DNA of 64,000 nt. Source: Solobacterium sp. GTDB lineage: Bacteria > Bacillota_I > Bacilli_A > Erysipelotrichales > Erysipelotrichaceae. The notes beneath the pieces were generated by a model, which made no database searches, was not told the DNA's origin, and worked only from the letters and a program-made list of their open reading frames with translations. Location: NCBI GenBank assembly GCA_024696355.1, contig JAILGV010000182.1, positions 1-64,000 of the forward strand, in the 5' to 3' direction. Both the position numbers and the translations under genes were made by a program. Below, in pieces: positions 33,213 to 41,437 of this stretch (position 1 is its first letter; the number at the start of each line of letters is the position of its first letter).

Positions 33213-33914
33213 ATGAAAAAGACATTATCAGCATTATTTGCAGTTCTTATGCTCACAGCATGCGGCAGCTCAGCTGCAGCACCTGAACCCAAAGCTTCGG
33301 AAGCTCCGGCTGCCGAGACACCTGCAGCAGTTGAAGAAGCTCCTGCAGCTGCAGAAGCTGAACTTCCTGCAGCACGTGACACATCCAAAAAGTACACACC
33401 GAGTGAAGGCGCTGATCCTGTTGACTGCACGGAAGAAGTATTCCTGCCCGGCTGTGCAGCTATCACAAACGAGAATCTGCTTGACTATCTGAATCGTGAC
33501 GATGTTCTCTATATCGACCTTCGTGACTATGCAGACTATGCAAAGAAGCATTTCCGTAATTTTGAATGCATTCCTTACTTTGCTCTGATTTACAGCAAGG
33601 AAGGCGGAGAAGGCATTACACAGCTCTACAGCGGTGATACAACCAATCCTGTTGCAACATATGAAGAAAGTGACGAACTTCTGGAAGTCTTCTTCCCGAA
33701 AGACAAGACTATCTTCCTGATGTGCCAGTCCGGCGGACGTGTAGCTCAGCTGATGAATATCCTCAATGCAAAAGGATATGACATGTCCAAGATTTACAAC
33801 ATCACAGGTATGGGCAACTACACCGGAAGCGAATTCGCTGACATCACTGTTGACGCAGCAGAAATTATGATCGATGCAGCTTATTCCTTCGAGGGTCTGA
33901 CAAGAGTCAACTGA
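33213..33914 (+). CDS. Rhodanese-domain lipoprotein with intact Cys loop
   Basis: The 233-residue lipoprotein has lipobox LTAC (Cys17), an Ala/Pro/Glu linker (about 18-55), and a rhodanese domain with VLYIDLRDYADY and the active loop FLMCQSGGRVAQLMN (Cys171). It could transfer sulphane sulphur or sense redox state outside the membrane. It is co-transcribed with the flavinylated lipoprotein gene. It is paralogous to the Cys-less protein at 30175. Confidence 0.82.
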   Translation: MKKTLSALFAVLMLTACGSSAAAPEPKASEAPAAETPAAVEEAPAAAEAELPAARDTSKKYTPSEGADPVDCTEEVFLPGCAAITNENLLDYLNRDDVLYIDLRDYADYAKKHFRNFECIPYFALIYSKEGGEGITQLYSGDTTNPVATYEESDELLEVFFPKDKTIFLMCQSGGRVAQLMNILNAKGYDMSKIYNITGMGNYTGSEFADITVDAAEIMIDAAYSFEGLTRVN

Positions 33915-33955
33915 TCGCAGTTTCAATAGTTCATCTGAAAGTGATAATGAAAAGT

Positions 33956-33985
33956 GAAGTCCGTGAATAACGGGCTTCATTTTTG
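33956..33985 (+). terminator. Rho-independent terminator
   Basis: GAAGTCCGT (33956-33964) pairs with ACGGGCTTC (33970-33978), one G-T pair, followed by ATTTTTG. It ends the flavin-lipoprotein operon. Confidence 0.75.
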
Positions 33986-34094
33986 TTGAGCGGCAGGGCG
34001 GAGGTCCGCTTCCGGAAAGATCAGTGATTCCGGTGGACTTTTATTCTCAGTAAGTGTATTCTCGGAATATACCGATAGGATTGGAGCAGCATTT

Positions 34095-35045
34095 ATGAGT
34101 GATCTTGTATTCAGCCTTCAGGCAACGTTGCCTGTATTTCTGCTGATGATGATTGGGTATGTATTCAGGCGCATCAGAATCATTGATGATGTTTTTGCGG
34201 ACAGGATGAATTCCTTTGTGTTTAAGGTCGCACTGCCTGTTACGCTGTTCCGGCAGCTTGCAACGACAGATTTCATCAGTGTATGGAACGGCAGGTTTAC
34301 CGGTTTCTGTCTGTTTGCAACTGCAGCCGGCATTCTCCTTTGTATATTGATTTCCGGCAGAATTGCGGATGAAAAAGAAAAAAGAGCAGAATTTATCCAG
34401 GCATCATACAGATCATCACAGGCGCTTCTCGGACTTGCATACATTACAAACATGTATTCCGAAGCAGTTTCACTGCCGCTGATGATCATCGGCAGTGTTC
34501 CGCTTTATAATATCGCAGCTGTGCTTATACTCATGATGGGTACAGAAAAAGCAGAACGGGAAGACCGCAGCCAGGTCATCCTGAAAGCAGTGAAGGGTGT
34601 AATAAAAAATCCGATTATTGTGGGCATTGCCGCGGGAATACTCTGGTCACTGCTGAAGCTGCCGTACGGAACGATTTTTTCAAAGACAGTCACGAATATT
34701 GCCCAGCTCAGTACACCGCTCGGTCTTCTCGGAATGGGTGCGGGGATTGATCTGAAAAAGGTGAGCGGTGAAATGAAGCCGGTTCTTGCAGCATCTTTTA
34801 TCAAGCTGATCGGATTATGTGCTCTGTTTCTGCCGGCTGCGGTTGTACTCGGATTCAGGAACGAGCAGCTTGCCACACTCCTGATTATGATGGGAGCACC
34901 TACTACCGTATCAAGCTATGCAATGGCGCGCAGTATGGGCTGCAGGGGAGACCTCACCGCAGGTGCAGTAGTCTGCACAACGGTTATGAGCGGATTCACT
35001 CTGACATTCTGGATCTGGCTGCTGCGGGTACTGTCACTGATATAA
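34095..35045 (+). CDS. AEC-family (auxin efflux carrier-like) transporter
   Basis: The 316-residue protein has about ten hydrophobic segments and begins MSDLVFSLQATLPVFLLMMIGY, typical of AEC-family permeases (organic-acid or malonate/malate carriers). The two halves each contain a GLLGMGAGIDL-type or ITNMYSEAVSL stretch. The substrate cannot be told. RBS GGAG precedes the ATG. The deoxyribosyltransferase-like gene follows 26 bases later. Confidence 0.82.
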   Translation: MSDLVFSLQATLPVFLLMMIGYVFRRIRIIDDVFADRMNSFVFKVALPVTLFRQLATTDFISVWNGRFTGFCLFATAAGILLCILISGRIADEKEKRAEFIQASYRSSQALLGLAYITNMYSEAVSLPLMIIGSVPLYNIAAVLILMMGTEKAEREDRSQVILKAVKGVIKNPIIVGIAAGILWSLLKLPYGTIFSKTVTNIAQLSTPLGLLGMGAGIDLKKVSGEMKPVLAASFIKLIGLCALFLPAAVVLGFRNEQLATLLIMMGAPTTVSSYAMARSMGCRGDLTAGAVVCTTVMSGFTLTFWIWLLRVLSLI

Positions 35046-35071
35046 CAGAAGGATGAAAGGAAGGAGCATAT

Positions 35072-36184
35072 ATGATTAAGGACCAGCACATCTATATTGC
35101 AGGACCTCTCTGCTTTTACGAAGAAGGATACAGCCTCTGGAACGCTTACAGAAAAGAAGCGGAATATTACGGATTTCATGTAACACTTCCGAACGATGTA
35201 AAACTTGTGTCGGATGATGAACCGCCTGTAGAAAAAGAAGAAATGTCCAGGAGGATATTCCGCAACTGTGCTGATTCAATGTCAAAAAGCAACGGGATTA
35301 TTGTCAATCTGGAGACATACCGAGGCAGTGAGCCTGACGGCGGTTCGATATTTGAACTGGGCATGGCATATGGTCTCGGTGCACGCTGCTACGGATTTAC
35401 AAGAGACAAGAGACGGACAGGGATTAAGTATCAGGCTGCCCGGTACTGTGAAGGTTCGGGCGCAAAAGATACAAACGGGATGACCGTCGGACATCCGGAA
35501 CTGCCTTTTTCCGTAGATGTTACTTCAGCCGCAAAAATTATCGAAGGGTCATTCAGTGACTGTCTGAAAGCATATATGACAGACCTTGAAGAGGAAAGCA
35601 AGCTCAGGGCTGTCAGAAATACCGCCTCGGAAACAGACAGCATCCCGGTAAAGGAAGACAGAAAGAGGCCTCTGGTTTATTATGCTTCGGCTGACCGTGA
35701 TGAGCCGGATGCTTCGCAGAGGTACATCAGGATCCGTGAGATCTTTGATAAATACGGGCTGGATATTGTATTTCCGACAGATCCTGCCGCGGGTGCGGAT
35801 GACATAGCTACCGATGATCCGTATACAAAAGCATACAGTATCTTCAGAAGGTATCAGCAGCATGTCAGAGACTGCGATATCATTCTTCTGGATCTGAATG
35901 ATTTCAGAGGCGGTTATGAACCGGACAGTGATGTTTCCTTCGAGGCAGGTCTGGCATATGTTCTCGGAAAGAAACTGTTCGGATTTATGGATGACTGCAG
36001 ACCGATGACAGAACGGATACCGAACGGAGGGGAAGCATCGGATTTCAGGGATTTCAACGGAATGAAGGTGGAAAACTTTAATGCACCGCTGAATCTGATG
36101 TTCGGGGCATCCGCAAAGCTGATAAGCGGCACATTTGAAGAATATGCGGAAATCATTGCCGGAAGTCTGAAAGGCGGACAGTGA
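35072..36184 (+). CDS. Tandem nucleoside 2-deoxyribosyltransferase-like protein
   Basis: The 370-residue protein holds two nucleoside 2-deoxyribosyltransferase domains (about 5-172 and 195-368). Each has the nucleotide-binding start (YIAGPLCF; YYASADRD), a 'DCD' or 'SKSN' middle, and the catalytic Glu motif (IFELGMAYGLG; SFEAGLAYVLG). Normal enzymes are about 150 residues with one domain and act as oligomers, so this is an internal duplication. It would exchange bases on deoxyribonucleosides. RBS AAGGAAGGAG. Confidence 0.82.
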   Translation: MIKDQHIYIAGPLCFYEEGYSLWNAYRKEAEYYGFHVTLPNDVKLVSDDEPPVEKEEMSRRIFRNCADSMSKSNGIIVNLETYRGSEPDGGSIFELGMAYGLGARCYGFTRDKRRTGIKYQAARYCEGSGAKDTNGMTVGHPELPFSVDVTSAAKIIEGSFSDCLKAYMTDLEEESKLRAVRNTASETDSIPVKEDRKRPLVYYASADRDEPDASQRYIRIREIFDKYGLDIVFPTDPAAGADDIATDDPYTKAYSIFRRYQQHVRDCDIILLDLNDFRGGYEPDSDVSFEAGLAYVLGKKLFGFMDDCRPMTERIPNGGEASDFRDFNGMKVENFNAPLNLMFGASAKLISGTFEEYAEIIAGSLKGGQ

Positions 36185-36210
36185 GCAGAACGGGCGTTCT
36201 GCTTTTCTTA
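36184..36210 (+). terminator. Rho-independent terminator
   Basis: AGCAGAAC (36184-36191) pairs perfectly with GTTCTGCT (36196-36203) around a 4-base loop and is followed by TTTCTTA. Confidence 0.78.
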
Positions 36211-36281
36211 TATCCTGACTGTCTGCTTATAATATATTCATATGATTGTGAAACAGACGTTTACGCGGGAGGAATAAATCT

Positions 36282-36743
36282 ATGAAGGTACTGACAGCAT
36301 ACTTCAGCGCAGAGGGAACAACGGCCGCAAAAGCTGCGGATCTTTCGAAAGCAATTAACTCCGATATTTTTGAAATCAGGCCGGTTAATCCTTATACTGC
36401 AGCAGATCTGCGCTGGACCAATCCGCTTGCCCGCTGCAACCGTGAAAAATTCGGAAACAGAAGCGTGCCGGTTGAAGGAAAGATCACCGGTTTCGATCAG
36501 TATGATACGGTCATAATCGGCTTTCCGATCTGGTACGGATGTGCTCCGAATGTGGTGAATACATTCTGCAGCGGATATGACTGGAGCAATAAAAAAATAG
36601 TGCTCTTTGCGACATCGGGAGGAAGCGGAATCGGAAAAACAGCAGACAGACTGATGCCTTACGTAAAAGGAGGTCAGATTGCCGGCGCAAAACTGATCAC
36701 GGACAGCGATGAACTGATTGAATGGGTCAAAGGTCTGCTATGA
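36282..36743 (+). CDS. Flavodoxin family protein
   Basis: The 153-residue protein begins MKVLTAYFSAEGTTAAKA, the FMN phosphate-binding loop of flavodoxin_4-like proteins (NAD(P)H-quinone oxidoreductase type). GFPIWYGCAP and FATSGGSGIG supply the isoalloxazine loops. It carries electrons or reduces quinones in the cytosol. RBS GGGAGG. The phosphatase gene overlaps its stop codon (ATGA). Confidence 0.88.
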   Translation: MKVLTAYFSAEGTTAAKAADLSKAINSDIFEIRPVNPYTAADLRWTNPLARCNREKFGNRSVPVEGKITGFDQYDTVIIGFPIWYGCAPNVVNTFCSGYDWSNKKIVLFATSGGSGIGKTADRLMPYVKGGQIAGAKLITDSDELIEWVKGLL

Positions 36744-37342
36744 AGGTTTTTCTTGCAAGACACGGCGAGACCGACAGGAACAGGGCAAAGCTCCTGCAGG
36801 GAAGAAGTGATATTCCGCTCAACAGCAGAGGGACAGAGCAGGCAGAGATGCTCCGCGAATTCTTCCGGAAGCAGGGCATCCGCTTTGACAGTGTTTATTC
36901 CAGTCCGCTTCAGCGCGCAGTTATGACCGCACAGATTGCCTGCGGTGGGGAATGCAGGATTATCACGGATGAGAGACTTCTGGAGATGGATTACGGACCG
37001 TATGAAGGCAGCAGTCTGGAACATCCTTCAAAGGAAATTCTGGAATTCTTCAGGGATTTTGTTCATAATCCCGCTCCTGAGGGAATGGAATCCCTGGCAC
37101 ATGTAACACACAGGATGGGGCAGTTTCTGGAGGAACTGAAACAGACGGATGCTGAAAATGTTCTGATTGCGTCCCACGCAATTGCCGTGAAAGGCGCACT
37201 GGAATATCTGACACCGGGGGCATGCGGAAAATACTGGTCAGAATATATCGGTACGTGTTCGGTTTACCGTACAGAGCTGAAAGACGGGATCTACGGGATT
37301 CCGGAGGAGGTTTATTCACTGAACCGTGAACTGGGTGTTTAG
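36740..37342 (+). CDS. Histidine phosphatase family protein
   Basis: The 200-residue protein begins MKVFLARHGETDRN, with the catalytic RHGE motif, and has a second histidine in IASHAIAVKGAL. It belongs to the phosphoglycerate mutase-like phosphatases (PhoE/CobC type) that hydrolyse small phosphomonoesters. The start at 36740 overlaps the flavodoxin stop; the next frame overlaps its own end by 17 bases. Confidence 0.88.
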   Translation: MKVFLARHGETDRNRAKLLQGRSDIPLNSRGTEQAEMLREFFRKQGIRFDSVYSSPLQRAVMTAQIACGGECRIITDERLLEMDYGPYEGSSLEHPSKEILEFFRDFVHNPAPEGMESLAHVTHRMGQFLEELKQTDAENVLIASHAIAVKGALEYLTPGACGKYWSEYIGTCSVYRTELKDGIYGIPEEVYSLNRELGV

Positions 37343-37703
37343 AAGAACAGGTCCTCTGATTCTGATCTGCATCATCTTCATTTTTACGGCCGGACTCGGA
37401 GCCGTCATTTACAGAAAGAGTTTTTCGCTGAATCCTGTCACCCGGTACAGGTCTTCTGATGACAGATACACTCTGAAAGTCTGGGAAAGAGGAGAACCTG
37501 AATTTCCCTTCGGAGAAACCAGATGCCTGCTTGTTCTTGAAGCAGACGGCAGGAAAGCAGCAGAGACAGAGATATCTGTATTGAATGACGGAAAGCACGT
37601 AAGTGCTGATAATTTCAGTGTGGTCTGGAAAGATGACTGTGCGGAAGTCACTGTTTCGGCAGAGGAGCAGGAGGACAGGCAGTATCAGCTGTATTTTGAG
37701 TAA
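37326..37703 (+). CDS. Hypothetical membrane-anchored protein
   Basis: The 125-residue frame has one N-terminal membrane helix (about 8-28) and a small extracytoplasmic beta-rich domain with YRSSDDRYTLKVWER. I recognise no family. The start is uncertain: GTG at 37326 or 37335, both inside the preceding phosphatase gene, with GGAGGAGG about 17 bases further up. The tight spacing suggests it belongs to the flavodoxin operon. Confidence 0.55.
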   Translation: MNWVFRRTGPLILICIIFIFTAGLGAVIYRKSFSLNPVTRYRSSDDRYTLKVWERGEPEFPFGETRCLLVLEADGRKAAETEISVLNDGKHVSADNFSVVWKDDCAEVTVSAEEQEDRQYQLYFE

Positions 37704-37728
37704 ATACGGAAAGAGATGGTATACGGAT

Positions 37729-38580
37729 ATGAAAATATCGCTGAAGAAGCCGGAAGGAGTCACAGCGGAATATCTGACGATAAGCTTTGAGATGAAGCAG
37801 ATCAGACTTCTTGTGATCAGGCCTGCGTCAGACGGCAGAAAGGAATGCAGACCGGGAGTGTTATGGATTCACGGCGGAGGATATATGCTGGGCATGCCGG
37901 AAATGGCATATATGTCACGGGCGGCAGATCTTGCCGCCAAGGGCGGAGCCGTTGTCGTATCGCCTGCATACACGCTGTCATTCGCTGCTCCTTATCCGAG
38001 GGCTTTGCTGGAATGTCATGCCGTACTTGTTTATATGAAGGAACATGCTTCTGAACTTGGCATCCGGAGTGATCAGATCATGGTCGGCGGGGAAAGCGCC
38101 GGCGGAGGTCTTGCGGCAGCACTCTGCATGTATGCAAAGGATATGAATACCGTCAGAATTGCCTTTCAGATGCCTCTGTATCCGATGATTGACTGTTTTG
38201 ATACTGAAACATCACGGAGAAACAACGGAAAGGTCTGGAATACGGGAAGAAATCATTTCGCATGGAAGCTCTATCTGAGATCTCTGAAGGGTATTCAGGA
38301 TATTCCCGAATACGCATCGCCTTCACGGAGAAAGGATTATTCCGGTCTGCCGCCGTGCTATACGTTTGTAGGGGATATTGAACCGTTTTATGCCGAAACC
38401 GAGGCGTATGTGAAGAACCTGCAGGATGCCGGAACCGAAGCGCAGCTGGATGTTTACAGGGGATTCTATCATGCCTATGAGATGCTGAATCCTGATGATC
38501 CCAGATCAGTCAGGGCGGCAGACAGGTTTCTTGAAGTTTTCCGTGAGGCCTGCAGAAAATACACGGCAGTGAATCTGTAA
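37729..38580 (+). CDS. Alpha/beta-hydrolase, hormone-sensitive-lipase-like esterase
   Basis: The 283-residue protein has the HSL-family motifs: oxyanion hole WIHGGGYMLG and nucleophile elbow GGESAGGGLAA, with histidine in YRGFYHAYEM. It should hydrolyse short acyl esters in the cytosol. The ATG at 37729 is chosen because the frame upstream overlaps the previous gene without a site. It is the last gene in this group. Confidence 0.85.
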   Translation: MKISLKKPEGVTAEYLTISFEMKQIRLLVIRPASDGRKECRPGVLWIHGGGYMLGMPEMAYMSRAADLAAKGGAVVVSPAYTLSFAAPYPRALLECHAVLVYMKEHASELGIRSDQIMVGGESAGGGLAAALCMYAKDMNTVRIAFQMPLYPMIDCFDTETSRRNNGKVWNTGRNHFAWKLYLRSLKGIQDIPEYASPSRRKDYSGLPPCYTFVGDIEPFYAETEAYVKNLQDAGTEAQLDVYRGFYHAYEMLNPDDPRSVRAADRFLEVFREACRKYTAVNL

Positions 38581-38600
38581 TAATAAATACGGTCCGGAAA

Positions 38601-38614
38601 TGTTATGCATAACA
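38601..38614. repeat. Perfect 14-base palindrome upstream of the peptidase gene
   Basis: TGTTATGCATAACA is self-complementary. It lies about 50 bases before the Xaa-Pro peptidase start and could be an operator; no regulator is nearby. Confidence 0.4.
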
Positions 38615-38663
38615 ATTCCCGGGAATCAGGTTTATCATTATCTGGGTAAAAGGAGTATTTAAC

Positions 38664-39911
38664 ATGTCATTTGAAGAACACAGAAAAAGATTATACCGGA
38701 GTATTCCGGACAACAGTCTGATTATCAGCTATGCCGGAGTGCCTCTTCATACAAACGAAGACGACTATTATAACTTTGAAGTGAACAGCCAGTTTTTCTA
38801 TCTGACAGGACTGGAGCGGGAAAACATGGCCTTTGCGGCAGCGAAAACAGGCGGAAGTGTAACTGAAATGCTGTTTATTGAAGAGGCCGACGCACTGATG
38901 GAACGCTGGACGGGAAAGATGCCGGCCAAAGAAGAAGCCTCGGCTGTCAGCGGTGTGAAGGATGTCAGGTATACATCGGAATTTGATTCTTCCCTGGGCC
39001 GGATTATGGGGCGCTGTCTGATCGAAAATGTTTATTTTGATCTGTACAGATGCGGACTGAATGATCTTCCTGACTATAATGCACTGAAAGCGGATGAATT
39101 TGCAGGGAAATATCCCGGAGTGAAGCTCTGTGATCTGCACCGTGCATGTGTTCCGCTCAGGGAAATCAAGGATGAGGATGAGATTGCATGCATACGGAAA
39201 GCTGTTGATATCACCCGGCAGGGCCTCGAGCATGTGATGAAAGTTCTGAAGCCCGGAATGATGGAGTATCAGGCACAGGCTGAGTTTGAATATATGTGCA
39301 GGTATCTCGGAACAAAGAAATTTTCCTTTAACACAATCTCCGGTTCCGGTCTGAACGGATGCATGATGCACTATGTTACAAATCACTGTGAAATAAAGGA
39401 CGGAAGCCTTCTGCTGATGGATCTCGGTGCCAAATACGGCAATTACTGCAGCGACATCACCCGTACATATCCTGCAAACGGCAGATATACGCCGCGGCAG
39501 AAGGAAATCTACAATCTTGTACTGAAAGCCAACAAGGCAGTTGCCGAAGCTGCCAGACCCGGAGTAACGCTGAGAGAACTGAATGATCTGACAAGAAAGA
39601 TCCTGGGTGAAGGACTGGTTGAGCTCGGGCTTATCAGCAGCTGGCAGCAGGTTGGAAAATACTATATGCACGGCGTCAGTCATGCCATCGGAATTGACTG
39701 TCATGATGCTGATTTTGCCGGTGATATTCTTAAACCGGGATGGGTTATTTCGGATGAACCGGGACTGTACATTGATGAAGAGGAAATCGGAATCCGCATA
39801 GAGGATGATCTGCTGATTACCGAAAACGGATGCGAAGTGCTGAGCAGGGATATTATCAGGGAAACTGATGAGATCGAGGCATTTATGCAGAAGATGAAAT
39901 CCGGAAACTGA
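38664..39911 (+). CDS. Xaa-Pro aminopeptidase-like M24 family protein
   Basis: The 415-residue protein has an N-terminal creatinase-like domain (SMSFEEHRKRLY start, YFLTGLE-like FFYLTGLERE) and a C-terminal M24 pita-bread domain with LLMDLGAKYGNYCSDITRT, HGVSHAIGIDCHDA, SDEPGLYI and GIRIEDDLLI as di-metal ligands. It removes N-terminal residues preceding proline. Its terminator follows 14 bases after the stop. Confidence 0.88.
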   Translation: MSFEEHRKRLYRSIPDNSLIISYAGVPLHTNEDDYYNFEVNSQFFYLTGLERENMAFAAAKTGGSVTEMLFIEEADALMERWTGKMPAKEEASAVSGVKDVRYTSEFDSSLGRIMGRCLIENVYFDLYRCGLNDLPDYNALKADEFAGKYPGVKLCDLHRACVPLREIKDEDEIACIRKAVDITRQGLEHVMKVLKPGMMEYQAQAEFEYMCRYLGTKKFSFNTISGSGLNGCMMHYVTNHCEIKDGSLLLMDLGAKYGNYCSDITRTYPANGRYTPRQKEIYNLVLKANKAVAEAARPGVTLRELNDLTRKILGEGLVELGLISSWQQVGKYYMHGVSHAIGIDCHDADFAGDILKPGWVISDEPGLYIDEEEIGIRIEDDLLITENGCEVLSRDIIRETDEIEAFMQKMKSGN

Positions 39912-39925
39912 GAACTGCAGATGAG

Positions 39926-39953
39926 GTGGACCTTTCAGAGGTTCACTTTTTTG
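39926..39953 (+). terminator. Rho-independent terminator after the M24 peptidase
   Basis: GTGGACCT (39926-39933) pairs with AGGTTCAC (39939-39946), one G-T pair, followed by six T. Confidence 0.78.
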
Positions 39954-39996
39954 TTGACACCGCCTGTATAATGACAGTGAAAGGTATAAAAGTTAT

Positions 39997-41250
39997 ATGT
40001 TTCAGATCGGACATGTTGATGCGGACAGAATCGCCGCAAAATACGGAACCCCGCTGTATGTGTATGATGAGGAAGTGCTCCGGCAGAAAATGGAAAGTTA
40101 CCGGAATCATTTCAGATGCAGTGAATTTGAAACCGGAGTCATTTATGCGTCAAAGGCATTCTGCTGCAAGGAAATGATCAGACTTGCCGGGGAATACGGT
40201 CTTTTTCTTGACGTGGTTTCTGCCGGTGAACTGTATACGGCATACAGGGCGGGTTTTGACTGCAGCAGGATTTTCTTTCACGGCAATAACAAAAGTCTTC
40301 AGGAACTGCAGATGGCGGCAGAGCTCGGAACAGGTACAGTCGTTGCAGACAATCTGCAGGAGATTCTTCTGCTCAGGGAAGTTCTGAAAAAGAACAACTC
40401 TGAAATGCATGTTCTGCTGCGGGTTAATCCGGGCATTGAAGCGCATACGCATGAATATGATGTGACTGCCGGAAACGACAGTAAATTCGGAATTTCCCTG
40501 GCCAGGGAGAAGGAACTGACGGATGCGGTTTTCCTTCTGGAAAGTGACAGCCGCATTCACTTTGACGGTCTGCACTGTCACATCGGATCACAGATTTTTG
40601 AAATGCAGGCATACTTTGAGGAAATCAGAACACTGTTTGCCTTTGCGGCAAAGCTGAAGGACCGGTACGGAATATCAGTGAATACACTGGATCTCGGCGG
40701 AGGTTTTCCTGCAAAGTATACGGAGAATGATCATCCGCTGCCGATCGCAGCAATCTGCGCACAGCTGCTTCAGAAATGCTGCGAGGAACGGAAGAACTGT
40801 CCTGATGTCAGACGTATTCTGATTGAACCGGGCAGAAGCATCGCTGCAGAAGCAGGATATACGTTATATACTGCAGGATTCATGCGTGATACCGCATCGC
40901 GGCATTATATATTCACCGACGGAGGAATGAGCGATAATATACGTCCGGCGTTATATCAGGCGGAATATGAGGCTGTTATTGCCGGAAAAGAAGATGCAGA
41001 GAAAACGCAGGAATATACAATCGCAGGAAAATGCTGTGAATCCGGTGACATCCTGATTCAGAGAGCTCTTCTTCCGCAGGCTGAAACCGGTGATCTGCTG
41101 ATCATAAAATCTACCGGAGCGTACGGTTATTCGATGGCCAGCCGGTATAACAAGCTTCCTGTCCCGGGGGTTGTCTTTGCGGCTGATGGCAGAATGAAGG
41201 AAGTTGTCAGAAGGGAAACGCTCAAAGACCTTACGTCGAAAGAACTGTAG
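39997..41250 (+). CDS. lysA: Diaminopimelate decarboxylase
   Basis: The 417-residue PLP enzyme converts meso-diaminopimelate to lysine. YASKAFCCKEM contains the PLP lysine, HCHIGSQI, GGGFPAKY and EPGRSIAAEAGYTLY are family landmarks, and CESGDIL supplies the active-site cysteine of the partner subunit. No other lysine genes are nearby. The ATG at 39997 follows AAAGGT. A terminator follows. Confidence 0.92.
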   Translation: MFQIGHVDADRIAAKYGTPLYVYDEEVLRQKMESYRNHFRCSEFETGVIYASKAFCCKEMIRLAGEYGLFLDVVSAGELYTAYRAGFDCSRIFFHGNNKSLQELQMAAELGTGTVVADNLQEILLLREVLKKNNSEMHVLLRVNPGIEAHTHEYDVTAGNDSKFGISLAREKELTDAVFLLESDSRIHFDGLHCHIGSQIFEMQAYFEEIRTLFAFAAKLKDRYGISVNTLDLGGGFPAKYTENDHPLPIAAICAQLLQKCCEERKNCPDVRRILIEPGRSIAAEAGYTLYTAGFMRDTASRHYIFTDGGMSDNIRPALYQAEYEAVIAGKEDAEKTQEYTIAGKCCESGDILIQRALLPQAETGDLLIIKSTGAYGYSMASRYNKLPVPGVVFAADGRMKEVVRRETLKDLTSKEL

Positions 41251-41265
41251 CAGAGAATTACGGAA

Positions 41266-41301
41266 ACTGAAGCTGTGACCCGAATGCTTCAGTTTTGTTT
41301 T
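41266..41301 (+). terminator. Rho-independent terminator after lysA
   Basis: ACTGAAGC (41266-41273) pairs perfectly with GCTTCAGT (41286-41293), then TTTGTTTTA. Confidence 0.78.
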
Positions 41302-41387
41302 ATTCCCGGGATCACAGGCTGATTGCGCCGGATGATTGAAACATGGGCCTCAGCTGTGCAATACTGAACCTGTAATTATTTGTTTCC

Positions 41388-41413
41388 CGGCCTGACATCC
41401 AGGGATCAGGCCG
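41388..41413. repeat. Inverted repeat before the SIS-domain gene
   Basis: CGGCCTGA and TCAGGCCG are perfect 8-base arms separated by 10 bases, 25 bases ahead of the start codon. It could be an operator or a leader hairpin. Confidence 0.4.
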
Positions 41414-41437
41414 CGCAAAGAAAAAGAGGATGCGGAT

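Noticed and set aside
39954-39972. TTGACA and TATAAT before lysA
   Set aside because: The spacer is only 7 bases, so the two boxes cannot form one sigma-A promoter. TTGACA also directly follows the T-tract of a terminator.
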